From assembly GCA_000969725.1 (NCBI GenBank), contig JXSR01S022670.1: a DNA stretch of 23,454 nucleotides; one strand, written 5' to 3'. A program made the position numbers and the translations under genes. Each line of letters begins with the position of its first letter. The first letter of the stretch is position 1. Positions 1 to 10,049 of the stretch are shown here, piece after piece. Below the pieces are notes generated by a model, which was given only the letters and a program-made list of their open reading frames with translations, made no database searches and was not told the DNA's origin. This stretch comes from Ophiothrix spiculata. Its lineage: Eukaryota; Echinodermata; Ophiuroidea; Amphilepidida; Ophiotrichidae.

Positions 1-52
1 CCCCCCCGGCTGTGAGGTGGGTCGAAAAAGCCCGGCTCTATAAGGGTTAAAC

Positions 53-76
53 ATAACCCTAAACCCTTACCCTAAA
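53..76 (+). repeat. Short degenerate CCCTAA-like run
   Basis: There are three imperfect units (ACCCTAAACCCTTACCCTAA). They resemble the metazoan telomere repeat on its C-rich strand but are too short and irregular to be a telomere. This may be a chance motif or a small interstitial relic. Confidence 0.25.
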
Positions 77-169
77 TTTTGGGACCTAAAGTATACTTGG
101 TCCGTTCTTTTAAACCCAATCTGAATCTTATCACCTTTTTTTATGCACACAGACCTGTTATGTAGGTTA

Positions 170-175
170 ACTTAC
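170..175 (-). promoter_or_regulatory. Splice donor GTAAGT ending the Ser-Pro exon
   Basis: Read on the minus strand the sequence is GGAAGG|GTAAGTTAA. The intron starts with the full GTAAGT consensus, and the open frame hits TAA immediately beyond it, as expected if translation leaves the exon here. Confidence 0.65.
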
Positions 176-571
176 CCTTCCAATGGCTGCTGGGAGTGAT
201 TTGCATTTCCGCAGTTGATCTTTAGCACCATTTTGAATTAATTTCTTACGAATAGGCAGTGTGTCTGCATAGACAGAGCCGCCATTCTCTGTCGCCGGTG
301 ATAATAGCACATCATCATCCGGAGGTGGGTTCTTTCTTGGTTTTGGAAGAGTACTCGATTTGCCATTGGGTAAAGCTGGCATACATGTTAATTTAGACTC
401 ATCATTTTCTAATTGATCCCAAGTCATTACATGTCTTGGAGATGAATCTGGAGACAGGTCTGGAGACCATGAAGGCGACCATGATGTCGGAGAGAGATTA
501 GGTGAGATTAATGGGGAGAAATCTCCTCCGATAGCACCGTCTGTTTCTGTCATTGCTGTGTGGCTGTGCAT
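176..571 (-). CDS. Exon of an unrecognised Ser-Pro-repeat protein, partial
   Basis: This is an open frame of 132 codons on the minus strand, running from ATG at 571 (or the second ATG at 553, giving MTETDGAIGG) to AGG at 176-178. It is followed directly by GTAAGT at 175-170, a consensus splice donor in phase 0, so the protein continues off the left edge. Near the N-terminus are seven Ser-Pro pairs, mostly three to five residues apart (SPLISPNLSP, then SWSPSWSPDLSP). A Lys/Pro patch (LPKPRKNPPPDDD) and a basic end (KLIQNGAKDQLRKCKSLP) follow. Composition looks coding and disordered, with many possible proline-directed phosphorylation sites. No catalytic or membrane domain is visible. It could be a first coding exon or an internal exon, since AGs at 566, 556 and 548 could serve as acceptors. 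I do not recognise the family. Confidence is high that this is an exon and low for its exact 5' limit. Confidence 0.7.
436..516 (-). repeat. Degenerate 12-nt tandem repeat coding for Ser-Pro units
   Basis: Within the left-hand exon, minus-strand units of the type TCTCCAGACCTG and TCTCCAGATTCA recur at about 12-nt spacing and encode four-residue S-P-x-L/S units. The repeat explains the regular Ser-Pro spacing and probably grew by slippage. Confidence 0.5.
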
Positions 572-583
572 CGCATAAAGCAA

Positions 584-2004
584 TGTATTATTTAGTCAAA
601 ATCAATCCATACAAAAATTGGAGATAACTGCAGTATACACTTGTGGATCATTATGACCAAGTTCTTATACAAATTTAAAGTTGAACTTGAAGAGATACAC
701 AGGAAATGCTTCCAGGTGAAAAGACTACCTTTTCAGATTAGTCATTCCCAAGACATTTATACACATCAAAACAAATGGTAGCATCCGGTTGGTTACCTAC
801 AAGATGAATGCCATAGCTCAACGTCATGACAGGAAAATGGTTAAATCAAAGCAGATAAAATGTTCGTTGATTCAAATATTTAGAATGAATTCATGACATA
901 CTATATCAAGGCGTTCCAACACTCTAAAGCCAGGGAAATTACATTCCAGTATTTTAAGCCATTTCTGCTTCAATACATGCATAAATCAGGAGACAGATAT
1001 AAGCAAAAATATTATGCTGATAATTTCTCCATGATGATTTAGATCCAACCCCATGGGTTATAATTAGACTGATTCTTTGAGCATCTACAAACAGTATCAG
1101 AGCTTGATGAATTTTTCATTCATAAATTCAAGCAGATCTTCCCAATTTGACAGTTAATCCATTACCGTTGCTATGGCAATATCTCTTGATTTTGAATGCA
1201 GAAGTAGATAACTCAAAGATGTAGATGTATAATTTGTAGTAAGAACAAGCTTGTGAGCATGTAATAACAGAGTCTGTATGCAATGATAAAAAGTCACATA
1301 CATTTAAGCAATTTTGCTATGTTTATCCTAAAATATAACTGAGGTAGTTTCTATAAATTCACAGAATCCTGATGATGATAATATGCAACAGATTTGTTGT
1401 ATTCTTCAACAAAAACTGTTATCAGCAACAAGTTAAATATTTTAGTGTCAAATAGTGTGTATGCTGCATATCACAGAATATCACTTGTGATGATGAGATG
1501 CGCTCCATATAACACAGATGTTGAACCAAGATACATACACCAGATGTCGAGATATTCCTATGCTCAAACCAAGGCAAGCTCACAACACAACATCCTCAAT
1601 TTGATTTCAATTTCATCTCATTTCATCACCTCGATATAAAAACAGATTTCCAACATTTGGCAACTGGAGTGAATTCCGTATTTTCATCCATGCATGCATT
1701 CTGATTCATTCAAAGAGCAAAGACTACAAAATAAGACACTTTGATGCAAACATGTCATATTTGAGTGTCTGTATAATTGTGTTTACAGAGCGAGGTGGAA
1801 TTGTACGTGGTCTAGTTGCAGTCACTCAGCATTGAACATCTAATTCAGCACTGGGTTTACTAATTGCGTGCTCCCACAAGATTTCTAACTAGTCTGACAT
1901 GTGTCTACAGTATAAAATTCATTAATTTATAATTTGTCCAATTTATCATCTGTTACAATTAAGAGATGAGTGAGCTTATTATCCAGTAAATGTGTGCATC
2001 AACT
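584..2004. other. Non-coding stretch, no feature recognised
   Basis: This is AT-rich DNA upstream of, or intronic to, the left-hand exon. Open frames are short and have skewed, non-coding-like composition. I see no terminal inverted repeats shared with the other elements. Confidence 0.5.
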
Positions 2005-2054
2005 AAATGGCGATACACTGCTGGCTCGTGTTTAATGGCGATACACTTCTGGCT
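2005..2054 (+). repeat. Direct repeat of a 21-bp unit
   Basis: AATGGCGATACACTGCTGGC at 2005 recurs as AATGGCGATACACTTCTGGC at about 2034, one mismatch apart and 29 bp along. It is a short local duplication of no known role. Confidence 0.55.
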
Positions 2055-2059
2055 TACTT

Positions 2060-3019
2060 GACATCTACATACATATTATAACGTTAAGTAAGCTGACTTT
2101 GACTCGGCTAAATCATGGTTATCTGCAATTTTACTCAAAATGATGATTTATTCCGGTCTCCATCCATCACATCTAGTTTAATCAAGCATGTAGTCAATCA
2201 AGCAAACATTCCATCATATGACCTTGCTGGCTGGTTGTCATGACTCGCATCCGCGTTATGCCCGCTGTGACGTATACTGCTCATTTCTAGCTCCAAATTA
2301 ACGAGACCCACCACACCAGGATAATTCCACTTCAATTATGTTTGTGAGTTGTGAACCCATCCATTTGCTCCTTAATAGTTACCATATGTATGCCAGCATC
2401 TTGTTAGCTGTGACCTCCTCCTTCCTCAAATCACATCGTTGATGTGCACGCATATGATTCCCTTCCATTATTCCTCTCACGCTAGGCATACTTGCTTACT
2501 TTTAACTTGCCTGTTCGTACATCTACCCAAAGATGCATGCAGATTTCTCATTCAACAGTGATGCTCAGTATAAAAAATATACAAGTAAGATTATTTTTAC
2601 AAAAATGTGTTTGAAGCATAATTCAATTTCCTATTATAAAAAATAAATGACTTTTCTTAAAAATTGTATGTAATAAAGGAAAAATTGAAACTTGCAAAAT
2701 ATAAACCGCCTGATTTTTCAATCATCAAATCTGAAGCAAAACTAAAATTTTCAGCCTGCAAAAAATTTGTATCACACCTGTGCACAGGTAAGCTAATTCA
2801 TGCATCTCTTCAGGCTCATCCCAGGTAACAGGCCACAAGCATAAAATATCTTGTTGATTGTACGGACAAATTGCACTTGTGTAAACTGCAATTTGGGCAT
2901 AAAATCAACAGCAAAAATGTGAAAATGTATCTCTTGAGGGTATCAAGTGGTACATTTTCTATCACCAACAAGAAATGAAACATGTAGACAACCATTAAAT
3001 GCAAGAATTAATGAAATGA
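2060..3019. other. Non-coding stretch, no gene recognised
   Basis: Part of this stretch (about 2200-2540) is less AT-rich than its surroundings but carries no long open frame. A possible 33-nt mini-exon (after TTTTCAG at 2749-2755, up to the GTAAGC near 2788) can be drawn but has no supporting partner. Confidence 0.4.
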
Positions 3020-3448
3020 GTGGTGCTCTGGCAAAATGAGCGGAAAGTCGCGATTGAAGATTTTGAATAAATGGCTGCCAAAGTAAAATATGGTGAAATG
3101 AACAAATTTCTTTTTTTGACATAAAACGTATCAATGCATTAGTGTTAATCTATACCTTGCATTTTGAAGGTCAATTATGCCGGGAAGTGCAATAATTCAC
3201 GGGTAATTGATCGCGTTTTGCTATCATACACTATAGTATTCAGTAACTTTAAAATCGATTTGCGACAATTTCGTCTACAGCCAAATTTTGAGTGGACTGC
3301 CTTGTATTTTGATCTCTAAATGACAATTGTAGAAAGAAAGTATGACATATTATATATCATTCGAAAGCTGAGATTATAGAGAATTAAAATATGTCCTAAA
3401 CTCAATTTTGAAAATCGCGACTTTCCGTTCATTTTGCCAGAGCACCAC
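3020..3448. mobile_element. MITE with about 35-bp terminal inverted repeats
   Basis: The left end GTGGTGCTCTGGCAAAATGA, continuing through CGGAAAGTCGCGATT, is repeated in inverse at the right end (AATCGCGACTTTCCGTTCAT then TTTGCCAGAGCACCAC). There is about one mismatch in 35 bp. The element is 429 bp with no coding capacity, so it is non-autonomous. I could not find a convincing target-site duplication, and the superfamily is undetermined. Confidence 0.75.
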
Positions 3449-4272
3449 ACAAATAGTAAAATAGACTGAGCTATGACAATAAAAATACCAAATTGGAAAT
3501 AGTAAATGAATAATGATGTTCTCTTTCCTTTGGTAGAGCAAAGTTAAAGTAACATCACATGAATCAAATATTCAAGTAAAATCTAAAATTGTCTGTTGAA
3601 TGAATAATTTTTATGGATATTTTTTTGCTAAACATTAAGCCTGAAAGTCAAGTCAGGTGGTGAAAATAAACTATTTTACGCTCAATATTTGGTCAGTATA
3701 CAACCAATGGTAAATACAGACTCTTCATATTTCACACATTTTGTAAAGGTGCTCTAATGGACAGCATATTTTGTGACTCATCCAACACCAAGGAGCTATG
3801 CCCCATACAAGGTCTGTGTCAGAGTCTCCCTTAGGGTGTCTGGGTATTTCATGACGACATATATCGGTCTGTATCAGAGATTGCCCTTGGCAACATGTCG
3901 TGTCGGTAGCATAATAATATCACTGATGTAGGTACTTAAAGCAAATGAAAAGATTACTAGTATTACATGCCTGAGTACGCCCATGATTTGCTAATACAAT
4001 AACCCATTGTCAATTACAACAGTAATTCTTAATAATGTAGTCAATCTAATTAAGGTCAAAATTAAATTACCTTTAACTCCTCATTGCAGATCAGTTGGAT
4101 ATTTGAATTTGATTTTTTCCACAGGTTATTTACATGGTTTGTCACTGATATTTCAAAGCAGTAAAAAAAATAGCCAATTTCAAGAGCTGTTGTATATAAC
4201 TTGGTCTACCACTTTCGTCTTTTCTCAGCTGACTACATGCATCATATATCTATTGACTTCTAATTTGAGCCA
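3449..4272. other. Non-coding stretch with a small direct repeat
   Basis: GGTCTGTGTCAGAG at 3811 recurs as GGTCTGTATCAGAG at 3866. Each is followed by a similar CCCTT-containing tail, which suggests an old 55-bp duplication. The rest is AT-rich and shows no gene or inverted repeat. Confidence 0.4.
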
Positions 4273-4303
4273 TTAAAGGAACTGGCCTAGATTCTTTCCA
4301 TTA

Positions 4304-4752
4304 ATTGAATACTCCAGAATAAGAACATCCCAACTCCAATAGCTCCCTTCTGTTAATTATATTTATAAAATATAAATGCATACAAATTTCTGAAAATGCT
4401 TTCACATCACTAACATTTCCTTGTCAATATCCTAATCATATTGTCACATTTGACTTGTTTAGACATTGTTAGATAATTGTTATAGTACATAGTTGCTATA
4501 TTTAAACAGCCATTACAAGAACATCCCAACTCCATGAGCTCCCCTCTGCAACTATATGCTAGGAAAATTATCTAACAATGTCTAACAAAGTCAACTACAA
4601 GGTCAAATGTGACACTATGATTGGGATAAAGACATGAAAATGCTTTCTAGTGATTTGAAAGCATTTTCAGAGATTTATATGCATTTATATTTACATAACT
4701 TAACAGAAGGGAGCTATTGGAGTTGGGATGATCTTATTCTGGCGCATTCAAT
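4304..4752. mobile_element. Long-hairpin MITE, copy 1
   Basis: The two halves are inverted copies of each other over roughly 195-200 bp: ATTGAATACTCCAGAATAAG at the left against CTTATTCTGGCGCATTCAAT at the right. The similarity continues inward through the CCCAACTCCAATAGCTCCC motif to AGTTGC near the centre. The short spacer holds a further copy of the terminal motif at 4519-4543. It is inserted within the TTAA-flanked element 4277-5224. It is non-coding and its transcript would fold into a long duplex. No clear target duplication is visible. A second copy lies at 18187-18656. Confidence 0.85.
4519..4543 (+). repeat. Internal copy of the hairpin element's terminal motif
   Basis: GAACATCCCAACTCCATGAG plus CTCCC repeats the motif found 17 bp inside each end of the same element. 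It lies in the unpaired central spacer, and the same arrangement is kept in the second element at 18420-18443. Confidence 0.7.
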
Positions 4753-5228
4753 TTTTACATGAATTGGTAGATCATGTTTATAGTAATATAGCCTACAAGT
4801 AGTTTTCCATGATTTTGAAGAATATTAGAGAAAATTGCAATTCTTTACCTACTTTAAACTTTTGTGCCGGGTGAAAACAGTGTCTCTAGTTTCAAAACTT
4901 GAAGATCTTTTTTCTACACCTGCGATGGGTAAAAAATTATTTTTGATGAAATCGTTTCTCCTTTAATATGTATTAAATTATCTCTAAGAGCTTTGTTTGA
5001 CCTTCTATCTGGTAAGTCCATCTGGGGTACAAATTTAGGATTTAGAAAACATAGTATAGTCACACCACAATCAAAGAATGATATTGCAAATTAATTAACT
5101 CTCAATTTGAGCCATTTGTTTTCTGTGTAAACGTTTGTACTTTTTGGATGTTACTATACTTTTAAGTTTTAGTTAGAGCATTTCCATAAGTTTTTAATTC
5201 TAAGTGGAATCTAGGCTAGTCCCTTTAA

Positions 5229-6043
5229 CCAATTCAAAACAACCAACCTATCCACTGACTAACCAATCACCACAATTCTCATCACATTAATAAATTTGCT
5301 GTGATTATGGCTGAAAAAATAGTTCTTTTGAGCTACCTAATATTTGGTGCAACAAGTCTTTGTTATCTTATAATCTGATATATAGTTCCCCTATATTTTC
5401 TATTAATACACGTCTAGCCCTTTTCTATTCATAAATTATCCATTGTGTTTCTTTTGTTTAAAGTTCGTTGCCCTGACCAATATTTTTAAGAATGAGGTCT
5501 AGAGCTGTTATCTAACAAAGCATTTAGATAATGTTCTGGGCAGTGAAGTGAGACGAGATGGAGAATTAGAAACACTGATTCTAGTTTGACATTATTATCA
5601 ACAATTATTATGCAGTCATGAAGTCAGCGAATTAAATTGGTAACCTTGATATTTAAACAAATAGGCCTATAGAATTAGATCTGAACCTGATGACGGCGTT
5701 TTACGTAATAATGGAAAACATATAAAAACAAATATCAAAATCATTCCAGCTCTGAGTTCGAAAGTACTTGTTTGCATTAAACACCATCAGGCAAATAAAG
5801 ACTCCCAAAAAAGTATCGCCTCACCTCAAACAAATGGCTCCTGTACCAATACGGAATACGCAAACATAATTTAAAGTTTGTGTGTACAAGCACTGGAGTT
5901 TCAGCTTTCATTTGACACCCGGTATATATTTTTAATTGAGATATTAGGCTAGAGGCTTAATATTCTTCAATATTATTTTCATTTTACACTTTTTGAGTCA
6001 GGAATTGTCCTCAAATTTTGTAGATTTTGGGGACCTTATTTAC
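5229..6043. other. Non-coding stretch, no feature recognised
   Basis: AT-rich DNA between transposon remnants. I looked here for the missing left end of the hAT-like fragment that ends at 6118 and did not find one. Confidence 0.4.
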
Positions 6044-6118
6044 TGCCGTGGCCACGGGCCACTGCTAAGGTCGTCACGGGCCAGATCTGGCCCGCGGGCC
6101 TCTATTTGAGAAGGCCTG
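6044..6118 (-). mobile_element. hAT-like transposon end, fragment
   Basis: On the minus strand the sequence begins CAGGCCTTCTCAAATAGAGG, then GGCCCGCGGGCC, AGATCTGGCCCG and further GGCC-rich palindromes. This CAG-start and GCCCGCGGGCCAGATCTGG arrangement is typical of hAT termini across animals. The partner end and the 8-bp target duplication were not found, so this is probably a solo, decayed end. It is strikingly GC-rich for the window. Confidence 0.5.
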
Positions 6119-6392
6119 ATTTAGTTGCTTAGGCATATAGGGTGATGTTTTAATAACTAAAAAAGCACCATTTTGTATGCGCAATTATCAATGATTGCTA
6201 TACGCAATTTCATGGTAGAACTTGTCCAGTTTAATCCCAAGAAATTTCTGTGACCAATTAAATCCAGTGATAAAGCAATGAGATTATTATATGAACCATC
6301 CCCCTTTGTCAAACATTGGGGGATATAACAACAGTAACGCCAAAACCATAGTCAGCCTCCAAACAAAATTTTCCCTACCAAACATTTGGTCG

Positions 6393-6400
6393 TGACGTCG
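6393..6400 (+). promoter_or_regulatory. CRE-like site in MITE left arm
   Basis: TGACGTCG is one mismatch from the CREB/ATF palindrome TGACGTCA. The equivalent base in the other copy is A, giving a perfect site. Confidence 0.35.
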
Positions 6401-6554
6401 CCAAATATTTGCCATCAAATTTAAAAGTATGAACGGGTAACAAACATTTGGTCCAATGCATATGCCAATTCAATAACATGTGCAATCTAGCGTGAAATTT
6501 TATTTGGTCTCATCTCGGTGTTGAAGTTAGTTTGTTTGGAGTCGCTCGTCATTT

Positions 6555-6562
6555 TGACGTCA
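6555..6562 (+). promoter_or_regulatory. Perfect CRE (TGACGTCA) in MITE right arm
   Basis: A full palindromic CREB/ATF binding sequence lies in the right terminal inverted repeat. Whether it is bound in cells cannot be seen from sequence. Confidence 0.4.
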
Positions 6563-6619
6563 CGACCAAATGTTTGATAGCGAAAATTTGTTTGGAGGCC
6601 GACTATGTTTTTGGCCTAA

Positions 6620-7372
6620 TTTGGAGACTGAAATAGAATATTGCAAAGCCTTTCTTCTCTTTATGTACTTTTCTGATTTACAAGGCATGAATCTAACAAA
6701 CCAAACTTGTCATTTTAATGATGAAAACATCTTCTATTTGAAAACAGATCAGATGAATATTCAGATGACTCATCACATAATTACATGTCTTTAAATACAA
6801 TGCTTGACTAAAATATGATATGAATAGAAGATGTATGCCTATAAGTGTAAATATTTGCCAATGGATATATTTGACATATGTGATGGCTCACCCCGAAAAG
6901 GGGGACTTTACGACAGAATACTTTTCAAGAAACTGGTGAAAATAGGCAGCAAAAATAAAGAAAATAATAAGAATTTCCAGCAGATTTTCTGTTGAAAAGG
7001 TTCACGGTTTGACCCAGGTTTGGCGGACATCGGTGTGAAAAAATTATTTAGGGGTGAAGATAAGCTTTAAAAATGTTTGAATGAGACTTTTCTTATGTAA
7101 AATTAACTGTATTTTAATATTTTCACAGTTACGAGTCTGTCAATTTTATCAGAAAACAGTAATTTTCGAATTTATGACCGATTTTGACGAAAAATGTGCA
7201 TTTTTGAGTGACAAAAATTTTCAGTACCTGATTTGAAATACCTATACACTCAAAAATATGCACTAGAGAAGCCTGTTTTGCTAATTAATTAGTACACAAT
7301 GGTTATATAAAATAAATTAACCAATTGTTTTTATAGTATATTTCATTATTTTCATTTTATAGTATACCCAAA
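6620..7372. other. Non-coding stretch, probably old repeat DNA
   Basis: A small hairpin (CCCCGAAAAGGGG near 6893) and runs such as TTTTTGAGTGACAAAAATTT suggest decayed repeat sequence. The frames are interrupted and non-coding in composition. The far end joins the TTAA-ended repeat at 7373-7455. Confidence 0.35.
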
Positions 7373-7455
7373 ACAAACCCAGTAAGCTAAAAAAAATCGA
7401 AAGTCATGGGTGACAGGGGGCGCTTCATTTTTAACACTTTATAGTATTGCTTTAA
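7373..7455 (-). repeat. Interspersed repeat end, copy 1
   Basis: Read on the minus strand this starts TTAAAGCAATACTATAAAGT, then GTTAAAAATGAAG, a C-rich CCCCCTGTCACCCATGAC stretch and a T-run. The same order is found on the plus strand at 21629-21709. It is likely one end of a dispersed element; the opposite end was not located. Confidence 0.65.
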
Positions 7456-7861
7456 GAGAACGAAAGAAGCTGCAGACCTGAAAATTTAATCGATGATGCA
7501 CATAGCAAACTACTATATAGGTTTGTACTTAACTTTTTGATAAACTTAGTAATTTTTTTGAATTTTTTTTTTACGAGTTGCGGGTCCCAAATTTTTCGGC
7601 AAAATCGGCCACTTTCGTCAGTCGTACCGAAAAAACTGGACATCCGACATACTTCAAAATTTAAAAGTTTATACCAATAACAATTCTGAACATGGTTGTG
7701 GTAATTAATTTAAGTCTAATTGCTCATTTTTTAGAAATTTTTTTTTAACAAGGTTATCATCAAAAATCAACAGTTTTTAGCTATTAGCGTTATTACGCAA
7801 TCACCAGAAAAACATCAATATTTTGAATTCTGAGTACATTTTAATGATTTCAAATATGTAT

Positions 7862-8070
7862 GGCTGCGATCACATAGAACTATACTATTCGGGTATACGG
7901 TGCACGATTTCACCTGTGCACGCATATAGATTCAATCGAATTTGATGCTACCGGGTCACATAAGAGGGCACTATTCGATAAAACGAATAGCTCGCCGTGC
8001 CTGTATAAAATATAGCCATGCCATCGAATAGCGTATAGCGAATACCGTATACTTCTATGTGATCGCAGCC
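7862..8070. mobile_element. Short MITE with GGCTGCGATCACATAGAA ends
   Basis: The left end GGCTGCGATCACATAGAA is exactly inverted at the right end (TTCTATGTGATCGCAGCC). Further inside, TATACGG/CCGTATA and repeated ATTCG/CGAATA motifs pair up, so most of the 209 bp can fold. It is rich in CpG compared with its surroundings. No target duplication is evident, and the superfamily is unassigned. Confidence 0.75.
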
Positions 8071-8449
8071 TTACACTCTCATTTCACAAATAGATCCTCA
8101 TTAAAGAAGCTTCATTCTCAAAAATATGTCCCAGTGTTTCATTTTTAACATGTTTATATATGACTACAAGCCATCAATTTCTCATCGTTTTAAAACCCGA
8201 TAAAATAACTCCTGTATACACTTTCCTTCGTTACTGGAAACAGTTGAATTTTTTGTACTTCTGTTTTCAGATTCAGATTTTATACAAAATTAAATTAAGA
8301 AATTTAGATTTTAAGCCATTTTGTCCTCAAAACCTGGGTCAGACCTAGAACCTTGTAAAATTTGATCACCTTTCAACAAGTAAGGTGTCATTTTAAAGCT
8401 TAGAAAATACTCTTACAGATGAAAATGAAATGATAAAATCAAAATGATA
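8071..8449. other. Non-coding stretch, no gene recognised
   Basis: AT-rich DNA. A fragment near 8380 (AAGGTGTCATTTTAA) resembles part of the interspersed repeat at 8838-8992 but is too short to assign. Confidence 0.35.
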
Positions 8450-8452
8450 TTA

Positions 8453-8797
8453 GGCCAATAAAACAAAAAAAACAAGTTTGTTTCTGGTAACATGCTTGAA
8501 AAGTACAATGCGATATGCGTTTTTTTTTACAAAAAATGCTAACTTGATCAGCTGATATTCAGACTGTAAAGCCACGAACATCAACACGCATGCATTCATA
8601 CTAATTTGACCCAAAGTTTATGAATGATTAATTGATATTAAGTTTTTTACGCAAGTCTCCAGTAAGCTTTTTTACAGAATTTTATTTATCAAAAATATTT
8701 GGGTTTTTCTGATACGAAATATGAAAAAAAAATAACTGCGGGAAATATGTACACAGAAACCAACTTGCCAGAAACAAACTTGTTTCTTTTTTTGGCC
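8453..8797. mobile_element. Harbinger-like MITE with GGCCAA ends
   Basis: TTA flanks both sides (8450-8452 and 8798-8800). The left end GGCCAATAAAACAAAAAAAA is followed by CAAGTTTGTTTCTGG. The right end is its inverse (CCAGAAACAAACTTGTTTCT then TTTTTTTGGCC). It is 345 bp and non-coding. The termini resemble those of the 11026-11854/19173-19477 family (GGCC plus A-run), so both may use related transposases. Confidence 0.8.
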
Positions 8798-8810
8798 TTA
8801 TCTGCAGAGT

Positions 8811-8822
8811 CACCCCCCCCCC
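8811..8822 (+). repeat. Poly-C run
   Basis: A homopolymer of about ten C residues in ACCCCCCCCCCTACCC, followed by short ACACAC. It is slippage-prone and its length may be miscalled. Confidence 0.6.
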
Positions 8823-8837
8823 TACCCACACACACCA

Positions 8838-8992
8838 ACCTTTGACAGACCATAACTATAACTTGACTTCTGGTTAAAAATGGTTAACGTTCAATGAGGT
8901 GTCATTTTAATTCTTATAGCATGGTCTTTGCAAAAAAGTGAAAATCATAAGAGGCTGCATTTACGATTGGTTTGAGATGAACGGTCATAAAT
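8838..8992 (+). repeat. Interspersed repeat, copy 1
   Basis: Shared blocks in the same order as an inverted copy at 18674-18835: CTTTGAC, GACCATAACT, ACTTGACTTCTGG, AGGTGTCATTTTAATT, ATGGTCTTTGCAAA, AAGTGAAAAT, TGGTTTGAGATGAACGGTC. Several small indels separate the copies, implying an old dispersed element. The termini are undefined. Confidence 0.65.
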
Positions 8993-9337
8993 CATTTAGA
9001 AAAATATTATCTGTCCATTCATTTGTAGCATGAATAAATAGAATAGGGTCTATACCTTTATTTTCTATATCACAAGCACCATATTATAGGGTATACTTTG
9101 GGTATAACATTTTTTTTAAATATATTACAGTTCACTCAAACTTAAAAATGTCAAAATTCACAAATTTAAAAACCTGATTTAGTAAAATCTGACAACTTTT
9201 CCAAATGCAAAATGGAGTATGAACAATATACTGTTATATAGTGTAATACAGAAATGCTTAGAGTCCACGTGGGACCTTAACATTCACACAATAATCAAGT
9301 GACATCTTAATACATCACCAAAGATTCTTTGACATCA
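8993..9337. other. Non-coding stretch, no feature recognised
   Basis: AT-rich DNA with no long frame, tandem repeat or paired termini that I could detect. Confidence 0.4.
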
Positions 9338-9341
9338 CATA

Positions 9342-9728
9342 AGGCCCTTAAACGTCAATGATGAGTTTCCCGTCACATTTTGCTCAGCTAATAATGAGGC
9401 AACTTTTTCATTATTCATTATTTTTGAGATCTATTACTTTGCGCTATTTTAGGGGGATCTATAATAGTGTAATTCAAAAAATAAAGATGTAAGTTGAGAC
9501 TGTTGTAATCAGAATTAAATTTGAAGCGCTCTCAAGAGTCATTTAACGATTCTGAGCTCAGAAAAAATATGAAATTAATTCTAAATAGCAGAAAAAAGTA
9601 AAAAACTTTGTTGTAATTGGCTGATTTTAAAATAATGAAATATTTTGGGATTTTCACCTTTGAAACGCGGGTCCAAAATCATAACGAGGGCGGGGGACAG
9701 GAAACTCATTATCGAGTTATAAGGGCCT
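9342..9728. mobile_element. MITE with AGGCCCTTA ends
   Basis: The left end AGGCCCTTAAACGTCAATGA then TGAGTTTCC is matched in inverse at the right end by GGAAACTCATTATCGAGTTA then TAAGGGCCT. CATA stands on both sides (9338-9341 and 9729-9732), a possible 4-bp target duplication. It is 387 bp and non-coding. Its right half is present again after the gap (10100-10288) as part of the duplicated contig end. Confidence 0.6.
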
Positions 9729-10049
9729 CATAGAAGTAGCCTGGGATAGCAGGCATGTGGTCATCTAGGGCAGGGAACTACCGCAAGGTGTATTGGTACC
9801 CTATAATTTCTGGTGAAGGAAATCACCGAGACAAATCACAGAAATCATAAAGCATTACTAGCCTAGTAAGATTTGCATTGTAGTGAAACATTTAATTAGA
9901 GATCAAATTTGCCACTAGTATTCAATCCTTGCTGTCTCACTGAATCTGTGCATCATCAATGTGACTCAGCACTTGGCATTGTAGCTCCATGAGGGCTCCC
10001 TTGAATACCTGTGCTTAGAGATACACTAGCATCATGGATCTTACAAAAT
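9541..10049 (+). repeat. Left copy of gap-flanking duplication
   Basis: This stretch, from ATTTAACGATTCTGAGCTCA to GATCTTACAAAAT, is repeated at 10100-10613 with only scattered substitutions and small indels (for example ATTCAATCC against ATTCATTCCACAATCC). It ends exactly where the N run begins. Confidence 0.9.

Larger units (their letters stand above)
4277..5224. mobile_element. TTAA-flanked MITE interrupted by a hairpin element
   Basis: TTAA (4273-4276) is followed by AGGAACTGGCCTAGATTC, and the right end reads GAATCTAGGCTAGTCCCT before TTAA (5225-5228). The ends are therefore inverted repeats of about 18 bp beside a duplicated TTAA. A 449-bp hairpin element (4304-4752) sits only 27 bp inside the left end, so the original element was about 500 bp. 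It has no coding capacity. TTAA targets are used by the piggyBac and Kolobok superfamilies. Ends starting AGG rather than CCC lean me slightly away from piggyBac, but this is inference. Confidence 0.7.
6338..6616. mobile_element. Harbinger-like MITE with CRE sites, copy 1
   Basis: The element is flanked by TAA at 6335-6337 and 6617-6619. The left end runs CGCCAAAACCATAGTCAGCC, TCC, then AAACAAAATTTTCCCTACCA and AACATTTGGTCGTGACGTC. The right end is the inverse (TGACGTCACGACCAAATGTT then TTTGGAGGCCGACTATG and TTTTTGGCC). The TTA/TAA target duplication and GGGC/GGCC-type ends fit PIF/Harbinger. It is non-coding and 279 bp long. A second copy at 15146-15386 has cleaner ends. Confidence 0.85.

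Noticed and set aside
53-76. Telomere at the window start
   Set aside because: Only three imperfect CCCTAA-like units are present, followed by ordinary sequence.
2756-2788. Possible 33-nt mini-exon between TTTTCAG and GTAAGC on the plus strand
   Set aside because: Both signals are common in AT-rich DNA and no plus-strand exon with matching phase was found nearby.
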